Counted from the stretch's first letter, positions 23,893 through 33,970 are shown. The stretch: 64,000 bases of DNA from Pseudoprimorskyibacter insulae (GCF_900302505.1 NZ_OMOJ01000001.1:992001-1056000); one strand, 5' to 3'. Numbers and translations: made by a program. Notes: generated by a model not told the origin, from the sequence alone.

Positions 23893-25419
23893 ATGCTTGT
23901 TAAGTCGCGCATATTCAGCACGACCGCGCTGACCGGGCTATTGCTGGCCCAATCCGCCGCCGCCGATATCACCCCGGCCGAAGTCTGGGACGAACTGCAT
24001 GGCTATCTGGAAGGGTTCGGCTACACCGTCGCGGCCACCGAAACCGCCAGCGGCGCTGACGTGAGTGTCACCGGCATCACCATCGCGACGGTTCTGCCCG
24101 AAAACCAAGGGACGGTCACTGTCACCGTGCCGGATTTGACGCTGGTGGATTTGGGCGATGGCAGCGTATCGGTCGAAATCGCATCGCAAAGCACCATGCT
24201 CATCAGCACCGAAGGCGCCGATTCCGAAGAGGTGGATGTTGAGGTTGGCCTGTCCATGACGGACATGGAAACCATCGTGTCGGGCGCACCGGGCGACATC
24301 GTGATCACGCAATCGGCGGCCTCGGTCACCGCCAGCCTGCTGAAATTGATCGTCGAGGGCGAAGAGGTGGGCCGCGACGTGGTGCGTGTGGACATGACCA
24401 TGACAGACCTCGCCTCGGAAACCACGCAATCCGGCGATGGCATGACAGTGTCGGATCAGGTAATGACCGCAGGCGGGCTGACCTATGATCTGGCCTTTGC
24501 CGACCCCGAAGGATCGGGCCGCGGCATGCTCAAAGGCAGTATTTCGGATCTGGCCTTCGAAGGTTCCACCACCATCCCCGAAGACTTCGACGAAACCGAT
24601 CCGGCGGATATGTTCCGTCAGGGCTTTGCCTTTGACGGCGGATTTGAATACGCGGGCGGCCAATCCGAGTTTGCCTTCACCGAAGACGATCAGACCACCA
24701 ACGGCAAAACCAGCTCAGACGGCGGGTTCTTTGATATCGCGGTCAGTGCGCAGTCGTTCCTCTATTCGCTTGGTGCGACCGGGATGTCGCTGGATCTGTT
24801 CAGCCCGGAAATCCCGCTGCCCATTCAGGCCAACTTTGAAGAGGCGGGCCTAACCATTTCGATGCCGCTGGCCCAGAGCGACGCGCCCGAACCGTTCGAA
24901 TTTGACGTGACCTTGGGCGGGTTCACCATGTCGGACCTGCTGTGGAACATCTTCGATCCGGGTCAGGTTCTGCCCCGCGATCCGGCCACCATCGCCGTCA
25001 ATGCCACCGGGGCCGTGCGCCTGTTGCTGGATGTCTTCGATGAGGCCGCGATGGAGGCCGCTGGCGCATCCGACGCCCTGCCTGCCGAAATCGATAGCCT
25101 TGTCCTGAACACCCTGACGGTTGAGGCCGCAGGCGCCAGCCTGACCGGCACCGGCGCCTTCACCTTCGACAACACCGACACCCAGACCTTCGACGGCCTG
25201 CCGCGCCCCATCGGCTCGGTCGACCTGTCGTTGATCGGGGGGTACGGCTTGCTCGACAAACTGGTGCAACTGGGCTTCGTGCCGGAACAAGACGCCATGG
25301 GTGCCCGCATGATGATCGGTATGTTCGCCGTTCCCGGCGACACCGAGGACAGCCTGAAATCCAAGGTCGAAATCAACGACCAAGCGCATATCCTGGTGAA
25401 TGGCCAGCGCATTCAGTAA
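23893..25419 (+). CDS. DUF2125 periplasmic protein (AsmA-like beta protein)
   Basis: The 508-residue protein has a signal peptide (residues 1-24, AAA-D). A long, acidic beta-rich chain follows with repeated 'V-T-V' strands, in the pattern of DUF2125 proteins that resemble the AsmA/TamB beta-groove. It is strikingly poor in Lys/Arg. It may act in lipid handling or envelope assembly (inference from fold class only). Confidence 0.8.
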   Translation: MLVKSRIFSTTALTGLLLAQSAAADITPAEVWDELHGYLEGFGYTVAATETASGADVSVTGITIATVLPENQGTVTVTVPDLTLVDLGDGSVSVEIASQSTMLISTEGADSEEVDVEVGLSMTDMETIVSGAPGDIVITQSAASVTASLLKLIVEGEEVGRDVVRVDMTMTDLASETTQSGDGMTVSDQVMTAGGLTYDLAFADPEGSGRGMLKGSISDLAFEGSTTIPEDFDETDPADMFRQGFAFDGGFEYAGGQSEFAFTEDDQTTNGKTSSDGGFFDIAVSAQSFLYSLGATGMSLDLFSPEIPLPIQANFEEAGLTISMPLAQSDAPEPFEFDVTLGGFTMSDLLWNIFDPGQVLPRDPATIAVNATGAVRLLLDVFDEAAMEAAGASDALPAEIDSLVLNTLTVEAAGASLTGTGAFTFDNTDTQTFDGLPRPIGSVDLSLIGGYGLLDKLVQLGFVPEQDAMGARMMIGMFAVPGDTEDSLKSKVEINDQAHILVNGQRIQ

Positions 25420-25433
25420 GCTGAGATTAATCA

Positions 25434-25463
25434 GAAAAGGCCCCGCCAATCGCGGGGCCTTTT
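25434..25463 (+). terminator. Intrinsic terminator (bidirectional)
   Basis: A stem of AAAGGCCCCGC-type sequence pairs with GCGGGGCCTTT around a short loop, with T-rich ends on both strands. It lies between the convergent DUF2125 and ThuA genes. Confidence 0.9.
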
Positions 25464-25467
25464 GCGT

Positions 25468-26190
25468 TCAAAGGTGGTTGCCGTCGGTGACGTAATCCTC
25501 GTATCGCTCACCCGCCTGTTGGGCGGCGGCGCGGCCGTGGCTGGCCCAGATCAACCCGCGTTTCAGCATCTCGTGGGCGGGGCCGCTGGCGATCACGTCG
25601 GGGTGGTGCCCAAGCGCGTTGTAGTACACCCGTCCCATGCCCCAACGCCGCGTCCAGGCGACGGGCATATCCACCGGCGGATTGGCCGAGTGCAGCCATT
25701 TGACCGTCGGAACGCGCGTGGTGGCCAGAACCGTATTCGCCGGGTCGACGTGTAGGTAGTACTGTTCGGATTCGACATCGAAATCCCCGATCCCTTCGGT
25801 CAGGGGCGAGGCATTTGGCCCCATCGTCACCCGGTACTTCACCCCATCCCCACCCGGATGCGCGACCCAGTTTGCACCAGTCATGAACTGCCACAGCACG
25901 TTTTCGCGGAACGCATCGCACATGCCCCCATGACACCCGGCAAGCCCGGTGCCGCGCCCGACCGCATCGCTGACATTCGCCGCCGCCTCAAGCGGGAGTT
26001 TATCCATCGTCCAGACCGGCACGATCACATCGTAGGCACAGAGCGTTTCGAGATCGTTAAATGGCTCAAGCGAGTTGACCGACGTCACCGCGACCCCGTC
26101 CCCCTCAAGGATCTTTCGGAAAATCCCGGCAACGGCCGAGGGGTGATGCCCCTCCCATCCGCCCCAAACAATCAAAGCCGTGCGCGTCAT
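25468..26190 (-). CDS. ThuA domain protein
   Basis: The 240-residue protein has the class I glutamine-amidotransferase-like ThuA fold: ALIVWGGWEGHHP at the N terminus, GRGTGLAGCHGGMCD (about 87-101) and GRVYYNALGHHPD near the end. ThuA proteins act in sugar (trehalose-related) metabolism or as hydrolases. The actual reaction here is unknown. The start is ATG 26190; a longer frame has no ribosome site. Confidence 0.85.
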   Translation of the reverse strand: MTRTALIVWGGWEGHHPSAVAGIFRKILEGDGVAVTSVNSLEPFNDLETLCAYDVIVPVWTMDKLPLEAAANVSDAVGRGTGLAGCHGGMCDAFRENVLWQFMTGANWVAHPGGDGVKYRVTMGPNASPLTEGIGDFDVESEQYYLHVDPANTVLATTRVPTVKWLHSANPPVDMPVAWTRRWGMGRVYYNALGHHPDVIASGPAHEMLKRGLIWASHGRAAAQQAGERYEDYVTDGNHL

Positions 26191-26388
26191 GATACCCTCC
26201 ACTGTTAGCGCTATAGTTGCGCGGCGGGGGCGGGGGGTGTCAAGCGGGCCATTGTTTGGCCTGTGGTGCGATTGGCGCCGTGCATCATAGCAAAATGCGA
26301 AGATCAATTGGGCGACACGCTGGAACACCGCTCCGAGGTCAGGCCGAATGCAGACCCTTTCATCACCACAAAACATGTTCCCCAAACA

Positions 26389-26422
26389 AAAACACCCCGC
26401 GCCGACCGGCCCGGGGTGTTTT
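26389..26422 (-). terminator. Intrinsic terminator of proS
   Basis: An 11-base-pair stem AAAACACCCCG/CGGGGTGTTTT is followed on the minus strand by TTTTTGTTTG. It ends the proS transcript. The rest of 26191-26388 shows no gene. Confidence 0.92.
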
Positions 26423-26448
26423 AAAAACCTTATCTGCCAACCAACCGA

Positions 26449-27795
26449 TTACGCGGCGGCGACGCCGTAGATCTGGGCGATTTTGGCGACCGCCTGTTCG
26501 GGGGGCAGTTCTTCGCTTTCGCCGGTGCGGCGCGAGGTGAGTTCGACCACGCCGTTCTTCAACCCGCGCGGGCCGACGGTGATGCGCCAGGGCAGGCCGA
26601 TCAGGTCCATTGTGGCGAATTTTGCGCCCGCGCGTTCGCTGCGGTCGTCATAAAGCGGCTCTAGCCCCATGGCGGTCAGCGATTTGTAGAGCGCCTCGCA
26701 AGCGCCGTCGGCCTCATCGTCGCCTTGCTTGAGGTTGACGATGCCGCAATGGAAGGGGGTCACGCCTTCGGGCCAGATGATGCCTTTGTCGTCGTGGTTC
26801 GCCTCAATCAACGCGCCCAGCAGGCGGCTGACGCCGATGCCGTGGCTGCCCATGTGGACAGGAACCTTGCCGCCTTTGCCATCATCGACCACGGCGTTCA
26901 TCGCTTCGGAATACTTGGTGCCGAAGTAGAAGATCTGGCCAACCTCGATGCCGCGTGCGCTGCGCTGGCGCTCTGCGGGGACTTGGTTGTTGAAGATGAT
27001 CCCGTCGTGGGTTTCGTCGGTGCGGGCATAGCGGCTGGTGAATTCTTCCAGCACGCCCTGACACTGTTCGACCGAGTCATAGTCGATCTGGCGGTCGCCG
27101 AACTTCAGTTCGGTGATCTGGCTGTCATAGAACACTTCAGATTCGCCGGTTTCGGCCAGAACAAGGAATTCATGGGTGTAATCGCCACCAATCGGGCCGC
27201 CGTCGGCGCGCATCGGGATGGCTTGCAGGCCCATACGTTCATAGGTGCGCAGATAGCTGACCAAATGGCGGTTGTAGGCGTGCAGCGCATCCTCTTTGGT
27301 CAAGTCGAAGTTATAGCCGTCCTTCATCAGGAATTCGCGGCCACGCATCACGCCGAAACGCGGGCGGATTTCGTCACGGAATTTCCACTGGATGTGATAG
27401 AGCGTCAGCGGCAGGTCTTTGTACGATCCGACGTAACTGCGGAAGACGTCGGTGATCAGCTCTTCGTTGGTCGGACCATAGAGCATATCACGGTCATGGC
27501 GGTCCTTGATGCGCAGCATTTCCTGACCGTAGTCATCATAGCGTCCGCTTTCGCGCCACAGGTCCGCCGATTGCAGCGTCGGCATCAGCATCGGGATATG
27601 GCCCGCGCGCTGCTGCTCTTCGTGGACGATCTGTTCGACCCGGCGGAGCACTTTGTACCCTAGCGGCAACCACGAATAGATACCGGCTGAGGCCTGTTTG
27701 ATCATGCCCGTGCGCAGCATCAGCTGGTGGCTGACGATCTGGGCATCGGCGGGCGTTTCTTTCATTACGGGTAAAAAGTAGCGGGACAGACGCAT
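26449..27795 (-). CDS. proS: Prolyl-tRNA synthetase (short, no editing insert)
   Basis: The 448-residue class II synthetase has motif 2 ([23 protein letters not shown]) and motif 3 ([13 protein letters not shown]). It lacks the roughly 180-residue INS editing domain found in the E. coli enzyme. That short form is typical of alphaproteobacteria. It charges tRNA-Pro in the cytoplasm. Confidence 0.96.
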   Translation of the reverse strand: MRLSRYFLPVMKETPADAQIVSHQLMLRTGMIKQASAGIYSWLPLGYKVLRRVEQIVHEEQQRAGHIPMLMPTLQSADLWRESGRYDDYGQEMLRIKDRHDRDMLYGPTNEELITDVFRSYVGSYKDLPLTLYHIQWKFRDEIRPRFGVMRGREFLMKDGYNFDLTKEDALHAYNRHLVSYLRTYERMGLQAIPMRADGGPIGGDYTHEFLVLAETGESEVFYDSQITELKFGDRQIDYDSVEQCQGVLEEFTSRYARTDETHDGIIFNNQVPAERQRSARGIEVGQIFYFGTKYSEAMNAVVDDGKGGKVPVHMGSHGIGVSRLLGALIEANHDDKGIIWPEGVTPFHCGIVNLKQGDDEADGACEALYKSLTAMGLEPLYDDRSERAGAKFATMDLIGLPWRITVGPRGLKNGVVELTSRRTGESEELPPEQAVAKIAQIYGVAAA

Positions 27796-27858
27796 CTTTA
27801 GGTCCTTTGGGCTTGATTGTGGACGGGTTTAGTGGCCATGAGCAGGGCAAGCAAGCAG

Positions 27859-27886
27859 GCGTTTGGATTTATGTTTAAACGCCTCT
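27859..27886. repeat. Inverted repeat between proS and a membrane protein gene
   Basis: AGGCGTTT and AAACGCCT flank about 12 bases. A second small one follows (TGCGT...ACGCA, about 27914-27933). These lie in the 180-base divergent region. They may be operator or leader structures. Confidence 0.35.
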
Positions 27887-27975
27887 TGATAATTGAATGT
27901 GCAGGGCGCATTTGCGTCACTTGTGTAACGCACGGTGGACGAGCATTAAGCTCGGCGCCGGCTTGGAGTTTTCCC

Positions 27976-28557
27976 ATGACATCGTGGGCTTTGATCGTCG
28001 CAGCGACGGTCCCGGTATATGCGGCAGTGATGCCTCGTAGACCTTTGTTGCGTGTAGGTATGTCTGTGATGGCAGGGTTTTGGGCCATCGGCAGCGGCGT
28101 AGCTATGTCGTCATTCATAGCATCCCAAGATTTGGCCTTTCTGGCGACATCGTTCTTGGCCGCTTTGCAAGTGCCTGTGTTTGGCTGGGTGGCTTATAAA
28201 GACCGGCTCAAACCGGCGGACCGTGCGCGCCGACTGCTTGGCGTGGTGATGATGTTCGGGGCGATCTTTGCCTTTTACCTGTCGCGACTTGCCTATCCTG
28301 ACGCTGTCCTTGATCCCGCGTTTCGCATCCCTTGCGTGATCGTTCTGATGACACTGGGCTTTTTGACCACCCTGCGCCGTGGCGGCAATGAATGGCTGCT
28401 GGCTTTGCCTGCAAGTTGGGCCATCATTCACGCTGCCATCATCGTGCCCGAGCGGCCGATTTCAGCGATGGTGCTGATTACCTACGCGCTGTTGGCCTAT
28501 GTCGCGACGAATGTGCATCGTTGGCGGGTTGTCTGGAGCCACAATCACCAACATTGA
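27976..28557 (+). CDS. Polytopic membrane protein, function unknown
   Basis: The 193-residue protein has about six hydrophobic helices separated by short basic loops and a His-rich C terminus. The ATG at 27976 has GGAG eight bases upstream. An open frame continues upstream but lacks coding character. No family is recognised. Confidence 0.7.
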   Translation: MTSWALIVAATVPVYAAVMPRRPLLRVGMSVMAGFWAIGSGVAMSSFIASQDLAFLATSFLAALQVPVFGWVAYKDRLKPADRARRLLGVVMMFGAIFAFYLSRLAYPDAVLDPAFRIPCVIVLMTLGFLTTLRRGGNEWLLALPASWAIIHAAIIVPERPISAMVLITYALLAYVATNVHRWRVVWSHNHQH

Positions 28558-28623
28558 CCTGGCCCGCCTTGAAACGGGCGGCCAGACGCGCGATGTAAGA
28601 CCAAGACACAGCGCGGGGCAGGC

Positions 28624-29691
28624 ATGGCACTTCCAGTTAAAGAACAAGCGAAATACTGGGGCGTGGCGACCGCTATCATTGCGGTCGTCCTTTGGTATCT
28701 GGGCGACGTTTTGTTGCCCTTCGTTCTGGGCGGCGCGATTGCCTATTTCCTTGATCCTGTGGCCGACCGGTTGGAGCGCTGGGGCCTGTCGCGTGCCCTA
28801 TCGACGGCGGTGATTGCCATGGCGGCGGTGCTGATATTCGTCGTCATGGCGCTGGCCGTGATCCCGACGCTGGTGCAGCAGACCATTCAATTGGTCAATG
28901 TCGCGCCCGAGTTGTTCAAGAACCTGCAAAGCTTTCTGACAGACCGTTTCCCGTCCTTGATGGTGGAAAACAGCCCCGTGCGCGAAACGCTTCTCGGCTT
29001 TGGCGAGACGATCAAGTCGCGCGGAGGCGAACTGCTGAACTCGGTCCTCAGCTCGGCCATGTCAGTCATCAACGTGCTGATGTTGTTGGTGATCGTGCCT
29101 GTGGTGTCGGTCTATATGCTGCTGGACTGGGACAAGATGGTTGCCCGCGTCGATGAGCTTTTGCCGCGCGATCATGCGCCGGTGGTGCGCCGTCTTGCGG
29201 CGGATGTGGACCGGACCTTGGCAGGGTTCATTCGTGGCATGGGCACCGTTTGCCTGATCCTTGGGGCCTATTACGCCGTCGCGCTTATGCTGATCGGCTT
29301 GCAATTTGGCATGGTGGTCGGCGTTGTGGCCGGGATGCTGACGTTTATTCCCTATGTCGGGGCCATTGTTGGCGGGGCGCTGGCGATCGGCCTTGCTCTG
29401 TTCCAGTTTTGGGGCGAATGGCATTGGATTGTCGCAGTGGCGGTCGTGTTCCAGATCGGTCAGGTTATCGAGGGCAATATTCTGACGCCGCGTCTTGTCG
29501 GCAACTCGGTCGGGCTGCATCCGGTCTGGCTGATCCTTGCCTTGAGCGTCTTCGGCACCTTGTTCGGCTTTGTCGGGATGCTGGTGGCCGTGCCGGTGGC
29601 CGCTTCGATGGGGGTGCTGGCACGCTTTGCCGTGGATCAATATAAGGATGGGCGGCTGTATCGTGGCTTGTCGGAGAAGGACCGCACGTGA
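28624..29691 (+). CDS. AI-2E family transporter (PerM/TqsA family)
   Basis: The 355-residue inner-membrane protein matches the AI-2 exporter superfamily. It has two N-terminal helices, a periplasmic helical part (about 85-145) and a C-terminal bundle with the family signatures VGVVAGMLTFIPYVGA and LTPRLVGNSVGLHP. Members export autoinducer-2 or act as ion antiporters. It overlaps hdaA by four bases, a linkage common in alphaproteobacteria. Confidence 0.88.
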   Translation: MALPVKEQAKYWGVATAIIAVVLWYLGDVLLPFVLGGAIAYFLDPVADRLERWGLSRALSTAVIAMAAVLIFVVMALAVIPTLVQQTIQLVNVAPELFKNLQSFLTDRFPSLMVENSPVRETLLGFGETIKSRGGELLNSVLSSAMSVINVLMLLVIVPVVSVYMLLDWDKMVARVDELLPRDHAPVVRRLAADVDRTLAGFIRGMGTVCLILGAYYAVALMLIGLQFGMVVGVVAGMLTFIPYVGAIVGGALAIGLALFQFWGEWHWIVAVAVVFQIGQVIEGNILTPRLVGNSVGLHPVWLILALSVFGTLFGFVGMLVAVPVAASMGVLARFAVDQYKDGRLYRGLSEKDRT

Positions 29692-30374
29692 GCACTGAAC
29701 AATTTGCTCTGCCTTTGGAATTCAAGCGATTGAATGCCCTTGGTCGCGGTGACTTTTTCATCAGCGACAGCAATGCGCTGGCCGTGGCAATGATTGACTG
29801 TTGGAATGGCTGGGCCGGGCGCAAGCTGGCGCTGGTCGGGCCAGCCGGGTCGGGCAAGACGCATCTGGCACATGTCTGGGCCAGCCTGAGCGGCGCGACC
29901 ATCATCACTGCATCGGAACTGGCAGAAGCAGACATTCCGGCCTTGGCGCAGGGCTGCGTCTGCGTCGAGGACATCGAGGGCCTGTTTGGCGATGCCAAGG
30001 CCGAAAACGCCCTGTTCCACTTGCACAACCTGACGCTGGCCGAGGGCAATTCGCTCTTGGTGACAGCCCGTACCGCGCCAACGCAATGGGTCATCGCCTT
30101 GCCCGATCTGGCCAGCCGGATGCAGGGCACGCAGGTCACCCAACTGGGCGACCCGGACGATAAGTTGCTGGCCGCCGTTCTGGCCAAGCTGCTGTTTGAC
30201 CGGCAGATCACGCCGGGCGTCGGGCTGATCCCCTATCTGGTGCCGCGCATGCCGCGGGCCTTTGCCGCCGCCCAGACTTTGGTCGATGCGCTGGACAGGG
30301 CCGCGCTTGCGCAGCGCAAGGACATCACCCGCGATCTGGCCCGCACCGTTCTGGTCGATTTGGGCTGGGACTAG
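29688..30374 (+). CDS. hdaA: HdaA, regulatory inactivator of DnaA
   Basis: The 228-residue AAA+ protein is a short DnaA relative without a DNA-binding domain. Residues 5-10 (QFALPL) form the clamp-binding motif typical of Hda. Walker A is GPAGSGKT (about 50-57) and the Walker B region is VCVEDIEG. With the loaded beta clamp it promotes ATP hydrolysis by DnaA and limits re-initiation. The start is GTG, overlapping the previous stop. Confidence 0.92.
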   Translation: MSTEQFALPLEFKRLNALGRGDFFISDSNALAVAMIDCWNGWAGRKLALVGPAGSGKTHLAHVWASLSGATIITASELAEADIPALAQGCVCVEDIEGLFGDAKAENALFHLHNLTLAEGNSLLVTARTAPTQWVIALPDLASRMQGTQVTQLGDPDDKLLAAVLAKLLFDRQITPGVGLIPYLVPRMPRAFAAAQTLVDALDRAALAQRKDITRDLARTVLVDLGWD

Positions 30375-30386
30375 GCCGAACGAAAA

Positions 30387-30415
30387 CGGGGGGCACCATG
30401 GCCCCCCGCGTTTGG
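30387..30415 (+). terminator. Hairpin terminator between convergent genes
   Basis: An eight-base-pair stem (30387-30394 with 30401-30408) is followed by CGTTTGGTTT. It lies between hdaA and the minus-strand protease-like gene. Confidence 0.8.
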
Positions 30416-30431
30416 TTTATGTGGTTGACGG

Positions 30432-32222
30432 TCAGTCCCAGCAGCTGACCAGCACCGTGATATCAGCGGCCAGATGGGTCATATCCTCAGGCGCCATGAC
30501 ACCGGTGCCGCGCGCGGTTTGCACGGAAACCCCCGCCTGCGACAGAAACGGCTTCAGCGCCTCGGCCTTGGCGGCAAAAGCCACCGTGTCGGGCAGAACC
30601 CGGCCTGCGCTTTGTGTCTTGGACTGAAGCACACCCATCACCGCGCCGCTGGCGTCAAAGACGGGGCCGCCTTCATCGCCGGGCAGGGTGCTGACCTCAA
30701 GGCGGGATAGGGTGCTTTCGCCCTGAAGTCCGCGCAGATCGGCCAAGGTGCCAAAGGTTAGCGTCGGTGCGCCAAGCGCGCCTTCATACGAATAGCCCGC
30801 CACCGCGATTTCCGAGGAAAGGCGCGGCTGTGCGCTGGCAAAGCTGGCAACGCCCATCGGGGCAAGCGAGGTTTCGGGCTTCAGAACCGCCAGCCCAAGC
30901 GCAGCATCGCTGGCCTGCACACGGGCGTTGTACTGTTCGTTCAGGGTGATGCGGCGACAGGCCTCAACGGCCTCAAGCGTGGTGACAACCTGACCGCTGC
31001 CGCTGACAAACACGCCCGAGCGCGACAGTTTTGGCGTGCGGATCGTCAGGCCAGACACCAGATCAACCGTCTGACCGGCATCGGTCACGGCAGCCGGGTC
31101 AAGAACCGCGCCGGTGGTGCGGAAGCTGGCGATCATTTCATCCAGAACGCGGGTGCGGCGTTCTTCGTCGCCCGCGGGCCAAATCAGGGTAAAGCCCTTG
31201 ATTGCGCCACCCGACAGTTCGGCCTGTGTGTAAGACACGATCCGGTCATTCGCCCCGGTCAGGGTAAAGCCGTTGCGGCCCCGTTCGCGCGGACCGTCCA
31301 GCGGGACAATCTCAAGCGTCTGCATGATCTCATACAGACCATAAAGCGTGTCCTGATCGCCGGGCTGCGAGATCAGCAGAACCCGCGAGCCCAGATCATT
31401 GGTAGATTTGTAATGCACAAACGGCGCTTCGTATTTGTCGAAGGCAACCACGCCCAAGGGCAGTTTCATTTCGATCCCGGCGCGGGCCTCAGCGGTCAGG
31501 CGCAGGCCCATTCCGTCCAGAACGGCGTTGTACTGGCGCAGCAGTTCGGCCCGTTGGCGGGTCGTCAGAATGCCGGTGTTTTCAAAGCCGTTGGCGTCTT
31601 GCCAGTCGCCCATCGACCGGCGGGTGCCCCGACCAAAGGCACCATCAATGGCCGAATTGTAGAAACCGGCCCATTGCAGCGCGATTTGAAGGTCTTTCTT
31701 TTCGTCCCGGCTTAGCTGCGCTTCACTGCGCTGTGCCTCACGTGGGGTTTCATCGGGTTCCGGCTCGGGCGCGGGGGCGGGTTCCGGCTGCACGGGCGTT
31801 GTTTCGGCCTGCGCCACTTGCTCGGGCTGCGGCTCAGGTGTCGCCTCAGGCAGGGGTTCTGCCGCGTTCTCTGCCAAGGCCGCGAAATTGGGCATCTGTG
31901 CGCCAATCGGCCAGAACTGCGAGTCATATTCGGACGGGGTGGCCACATAGCTGTCGCGGGGGATGGCCCCGGCGGCGCGCAATTCGCGCATATAGCGCAG
32001 CGCATCTTCGCGGTTATACGGCCCAAGCGCGATGCCATACCAGCCCGCGCCAAGCGAGAAGCCATTCACATCTTCCAGCGCCCCGGCATAATCGCGGGCC
32101 CGCTGTTCGGCCAAGTTCAGGCTGGGCTGCGCTTCGATCTGGATGTAGGCGACATCCTGTGCAACCGCTGCCCGCGCAAAGAAAAAGAATGCGGCTAAGC
32201 AGTAAAATAGGTTTTTCGTCAT
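30432..32222 (-). CDS. Secreted SPOR/peptidoglycan-binding protein with inactive trypsin-like domain
   Basis: The 596-residue protein has a signal peptide (1-22), a SPOR-like repeat region (about 27-95), an acidic Pro/Glu-rich linker (about 120-165) and a PG_binding_1 domain (about 172-232). A trypsin-like domain occupies about 385-590. The nucleophile motif, normally GDSGGP, reads GDEGGP (E517), and the His of the TNxHVV-type motif is absent (VVTTLEAVEA at 412-421). It is therefore probably a pseudoprotease that binds peptidoglycan or partner proteins in the periplasm. Confidence 0.85.
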   Translation of the reverse strand: MTKNLFYCLAAFFFFARAAVAQDVAYIQIEAQPSLNLAEQRARDYAGALEDVNGFSLGAGWYGIALGPYNREDALRYMRELRAAGAIPRDSYVATPSEYDSQFWPIGAQMPNFAALAENAAEPLPEATPEPQPEQVAQAETTPVQPEPAPAPEPEPDETPREAQRSEAQLSRDEKKDLQIALQWAGFYNSAIDGAFGRGTRRSMGDWQDANGFENTGILTTRQRAELLRQYNAVLDGMGLRLTAEARAGIEMKLPLGVVAFDKYEAPFVHYKSTNDLGSRVLLISQPGDQDTLYGLYEIMQTLEIVPLDGPRERGRNGFTLTGANDRIVSYTQAELSGGAIKGFTLIWPAGDEERRTRVLDEMIASFRTTGAVLDPAAVTDAGQTVDLVSGLTIRTPKLSRSGVFVSGSGQVVTTLEAVEACRRITLNEQYNARVQASDAALGLAVLKPETSLAPMGVASFASAQPRLSSEIAVAGYSYEGALGAPTLTFGTLADLRGLQGESTLSRLEVSTLPGDEGGPVFDASGAVMGVLQSKTQSAGRVLPDTVAFAAKAEALKPFLSQAGVSVQTARGTGVMAPEDMTHLAADITVLVSCWD

Positions 32223-32321
32223 TGGAAAGGTGCCCTTGCCCTATCATGTCTTCTGATTAGTGGGGCCGATGTGTAACACAGCCAGACCGGGTTGCACGTC
32301 AAATTATGGCGATCACTGCAA

Positions 32322-32370
32322 TTGACCCTGAACCTGTGTCCGAATAGGTAGTCGGCAGCTAAGTTCAGGG
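32322..32370 (+). promoter_or_regulatory. glyQ promoter region with flanking inverted repeat
   Basis: TTGACC (32322) and TAGGTA (32345) are 17 bases apart, a plausible promoter. CCCTGAAC (32326-32333) and GTTCAGGG (32363-32370) are a perfect inverted repeat. The right arm holds the AGGG ribosome site of glyQ. Confidence 0.5.
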
Positions 32371-32378
32371 CAAACATC

Positions 32379-33308
32379 ATGACCGACAAACCGACCAAGC
32401 CGCGCAGCTTTCAGGAAATCATTCTGCGCTTGCAGAATTACTGGGGTGCCAAGGGCTGTGCCGTGATGCAGCCCTATGACATGGAAGTGGGCGCAGGCAC
32501 CTTCCACCCGGCCACCACGCTGCGTTCGCTCGGCTCGAAGCCGTGGGCGGCAGCCTATGTGCAGCCGTCGCGCCGCCCGACCGATGGGCGCTATGGCGAA
32601 AACCCCAACCGTTTGCAGCACTACTATCAGTACCAAGTGCTGATCAAACCGTCGCCGCCGGATCTTCAGGCGCTGTACCTTGGCAGCCTTGAGGCCATCG
32701 GCATCGACATGGACATGCACGACATCCGCTTTGTCGAGGATGACTGGGAAAGCCCGACGCTGGGCGCGTGGGGCCTAGGCTGGGAAGTGTGGTGTGACGG
32801 CATGGAAGTGTCGCAGTTCACCTATTTCCAACAGGTCGGCGGGCATGATTGCCACCCGGTTTCGGGCGAGCTGACCTATGGGCTAGAACGTCTGGCAATG
32901 TATGTGCTGGGCATCGATCACGTGATGGACATGCCCTACAACGATCCTCAGTCTCCGATTGCGCTGAAGTATGGCGACGTGTTCCGCCAGACCGAAGAAG
33001 AATACAGCCGACACAACTTTGATGCCGCCAGCACCGAAATGCTGCTGCGCCATTTTGAGGATGCCGAGGCCGAATGCGCCCGTATCCTTGATAACGCGGC
33101 AGAAGACCCCAAGACCGGCAAGCGCATTATCATGGCCCACCCGGCCTATGACCAGTGCATCAAGGCCAGCCATATCTTCAACCTGCTGGACGCGCGGGGC
33201 GTGATCTCGGTCACCGAACGCCAAAGCTATATTGGCCGTGTGCGGGCCTTGGCGAAACTGTGCGCCGATGCTTTTGTGCAGACCGAAGCTGGGGGCTGGG
33301 CCGCGTAA
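32379..33308 (+). CDS. glyQ: Glycyl-tRNA synthetase alpha subunit
   Basis: The 309-residue protein is the catalytic alpha subunit of the bacterial alpha2beta2 GlyRS. Conserved blocks include [15 protein letters not shown] near the start and [13 protein letters not shown] (motif 3). It forms glycyl-adenylate and charges tRNA-Gly with GlyS encoded 720 bases downstream. AGGG lies eight bases before the ATG. Confidence 0.97.
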   Translation: MTDKPTKPRSFQEIILRLQNYWGAKGCAVMQPYDMEVGAGTFHPATTLRSLGSKPWAAAYVQPSRRPTDGRYGENPNRLQHYYQYQVLIKPSPPDLQALYLGSLEAIGIDMDMHDIRFVEDDWESPTLGAWGLGWEVWCDGMEVSQFTYFQQVGGHDCHPVSGELTYGLERLAMYVLGIDHVMDMPYNDPQSPIALKYGDVFRQTEEEYSRHNFDAASTEMLLRHFEDAEAECARILDNAAEDPKTGKRIIMAHPAYDQCIKASHIFNLLDARGVISVTERQSYIGRVRALAKLCADAFVQTEAGGWAA

Positions 33309-33323
33309 GCGGGCAGGGGTGCG

Positions 33324-33839
33324 ATGAACGGCAAACTGGTTGGATCCATTGTGATAGGCGCGGCGCTGACATTCGGCGCGGTCGTTTATTACACGCAGGT
33401 CTATTATTACTACGACACCGTGCCCGCCAATGGCAGCACCGATGTCGTGCTGACCTCGCTGGCCACCGGCCAGCCCGAGGCCATTCCCTACGCCGATTTT
33501 CAGGCCATCGACGCCGGCAGCTCGCCCATTCGCTATCGGGCCTGCTTTACCACGACCATGAGCCTTGCCGCATTGAGCGAGACCTATGAGGCCTATGAAG
33601 GCGCGGTGCCGCGCAATGCGCCGGGCTGGTTCGAGTGCTTTGACGCCGAAGCCGTCGGTGCGGCGCTGGAAAGCGGCGAGGCGCTGCCTTTTACGGTGCT
33701 TCGCAACATCGAATTTGGCATTGACCGGGTGGCGGCCATCACCGCCGACGGGCGGGGCTATGTCTGGGAAGAAGTGAATGACTGCGGCGACAAGGCCTAT
33801 GACGGCACGCCCTTGGGCGAGGATTGCCCAGAACGATAA
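33324..33839 (+). CDS. DUF6446 family membrane-anchored protein
   Basis: The 171-residue protein has one N-terminal membrane helix (about 5-25) and a periplasmic domain with four cysteines that could pair. It lies between glyQ and glyS, a place that DUF6446 genes keep in Rhodobacteraceae. No link to tRNA charging is evident, so it may only share the transcript. Confidence 0.78.
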   Translation: MNGKLVGSIVIGAALTFGAVVYYTQVYYYYDTVPANGSTDVVLTSLATGQPEAIPYADFQAIDAGSSPIRYRACFTTTMSLAALSETYEAYEGAVPRNAPGWFECFDAEAVGAALESGEALPFTVLRNIEFGIDRVAAITADGRGYVWEEVNDCGDKAYDGTPLGEDCPER

Positions 33840-33946
33840 GCGCTGCGTCCGGTGGCGGGTGTGGCAGGTGCGTATTTGGAAAGAGAAGAAGCAGGGGGAC
33901 GGGATAGACCGTCTGGCGGCGCGCCAAGGGGCAGCCGCGACAGGGC

Positions 33947-33970
33947 AGGGCGCTGAACGCAGAGCGCCCT
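33947..33970. repeat. Hairpin in the DUF6446-glyS spacer
   Basis: AGGGCGCT pairs perfectly with AGCGCCCT around eight bases. The 190-base spacer (33840-34029) also contains a GTATTTGGAAAG-type segment like intergenic repeats of this family. There is no T-run, so glyS may be read from the glyQ promoter or from its own. Confidence 0.4.
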
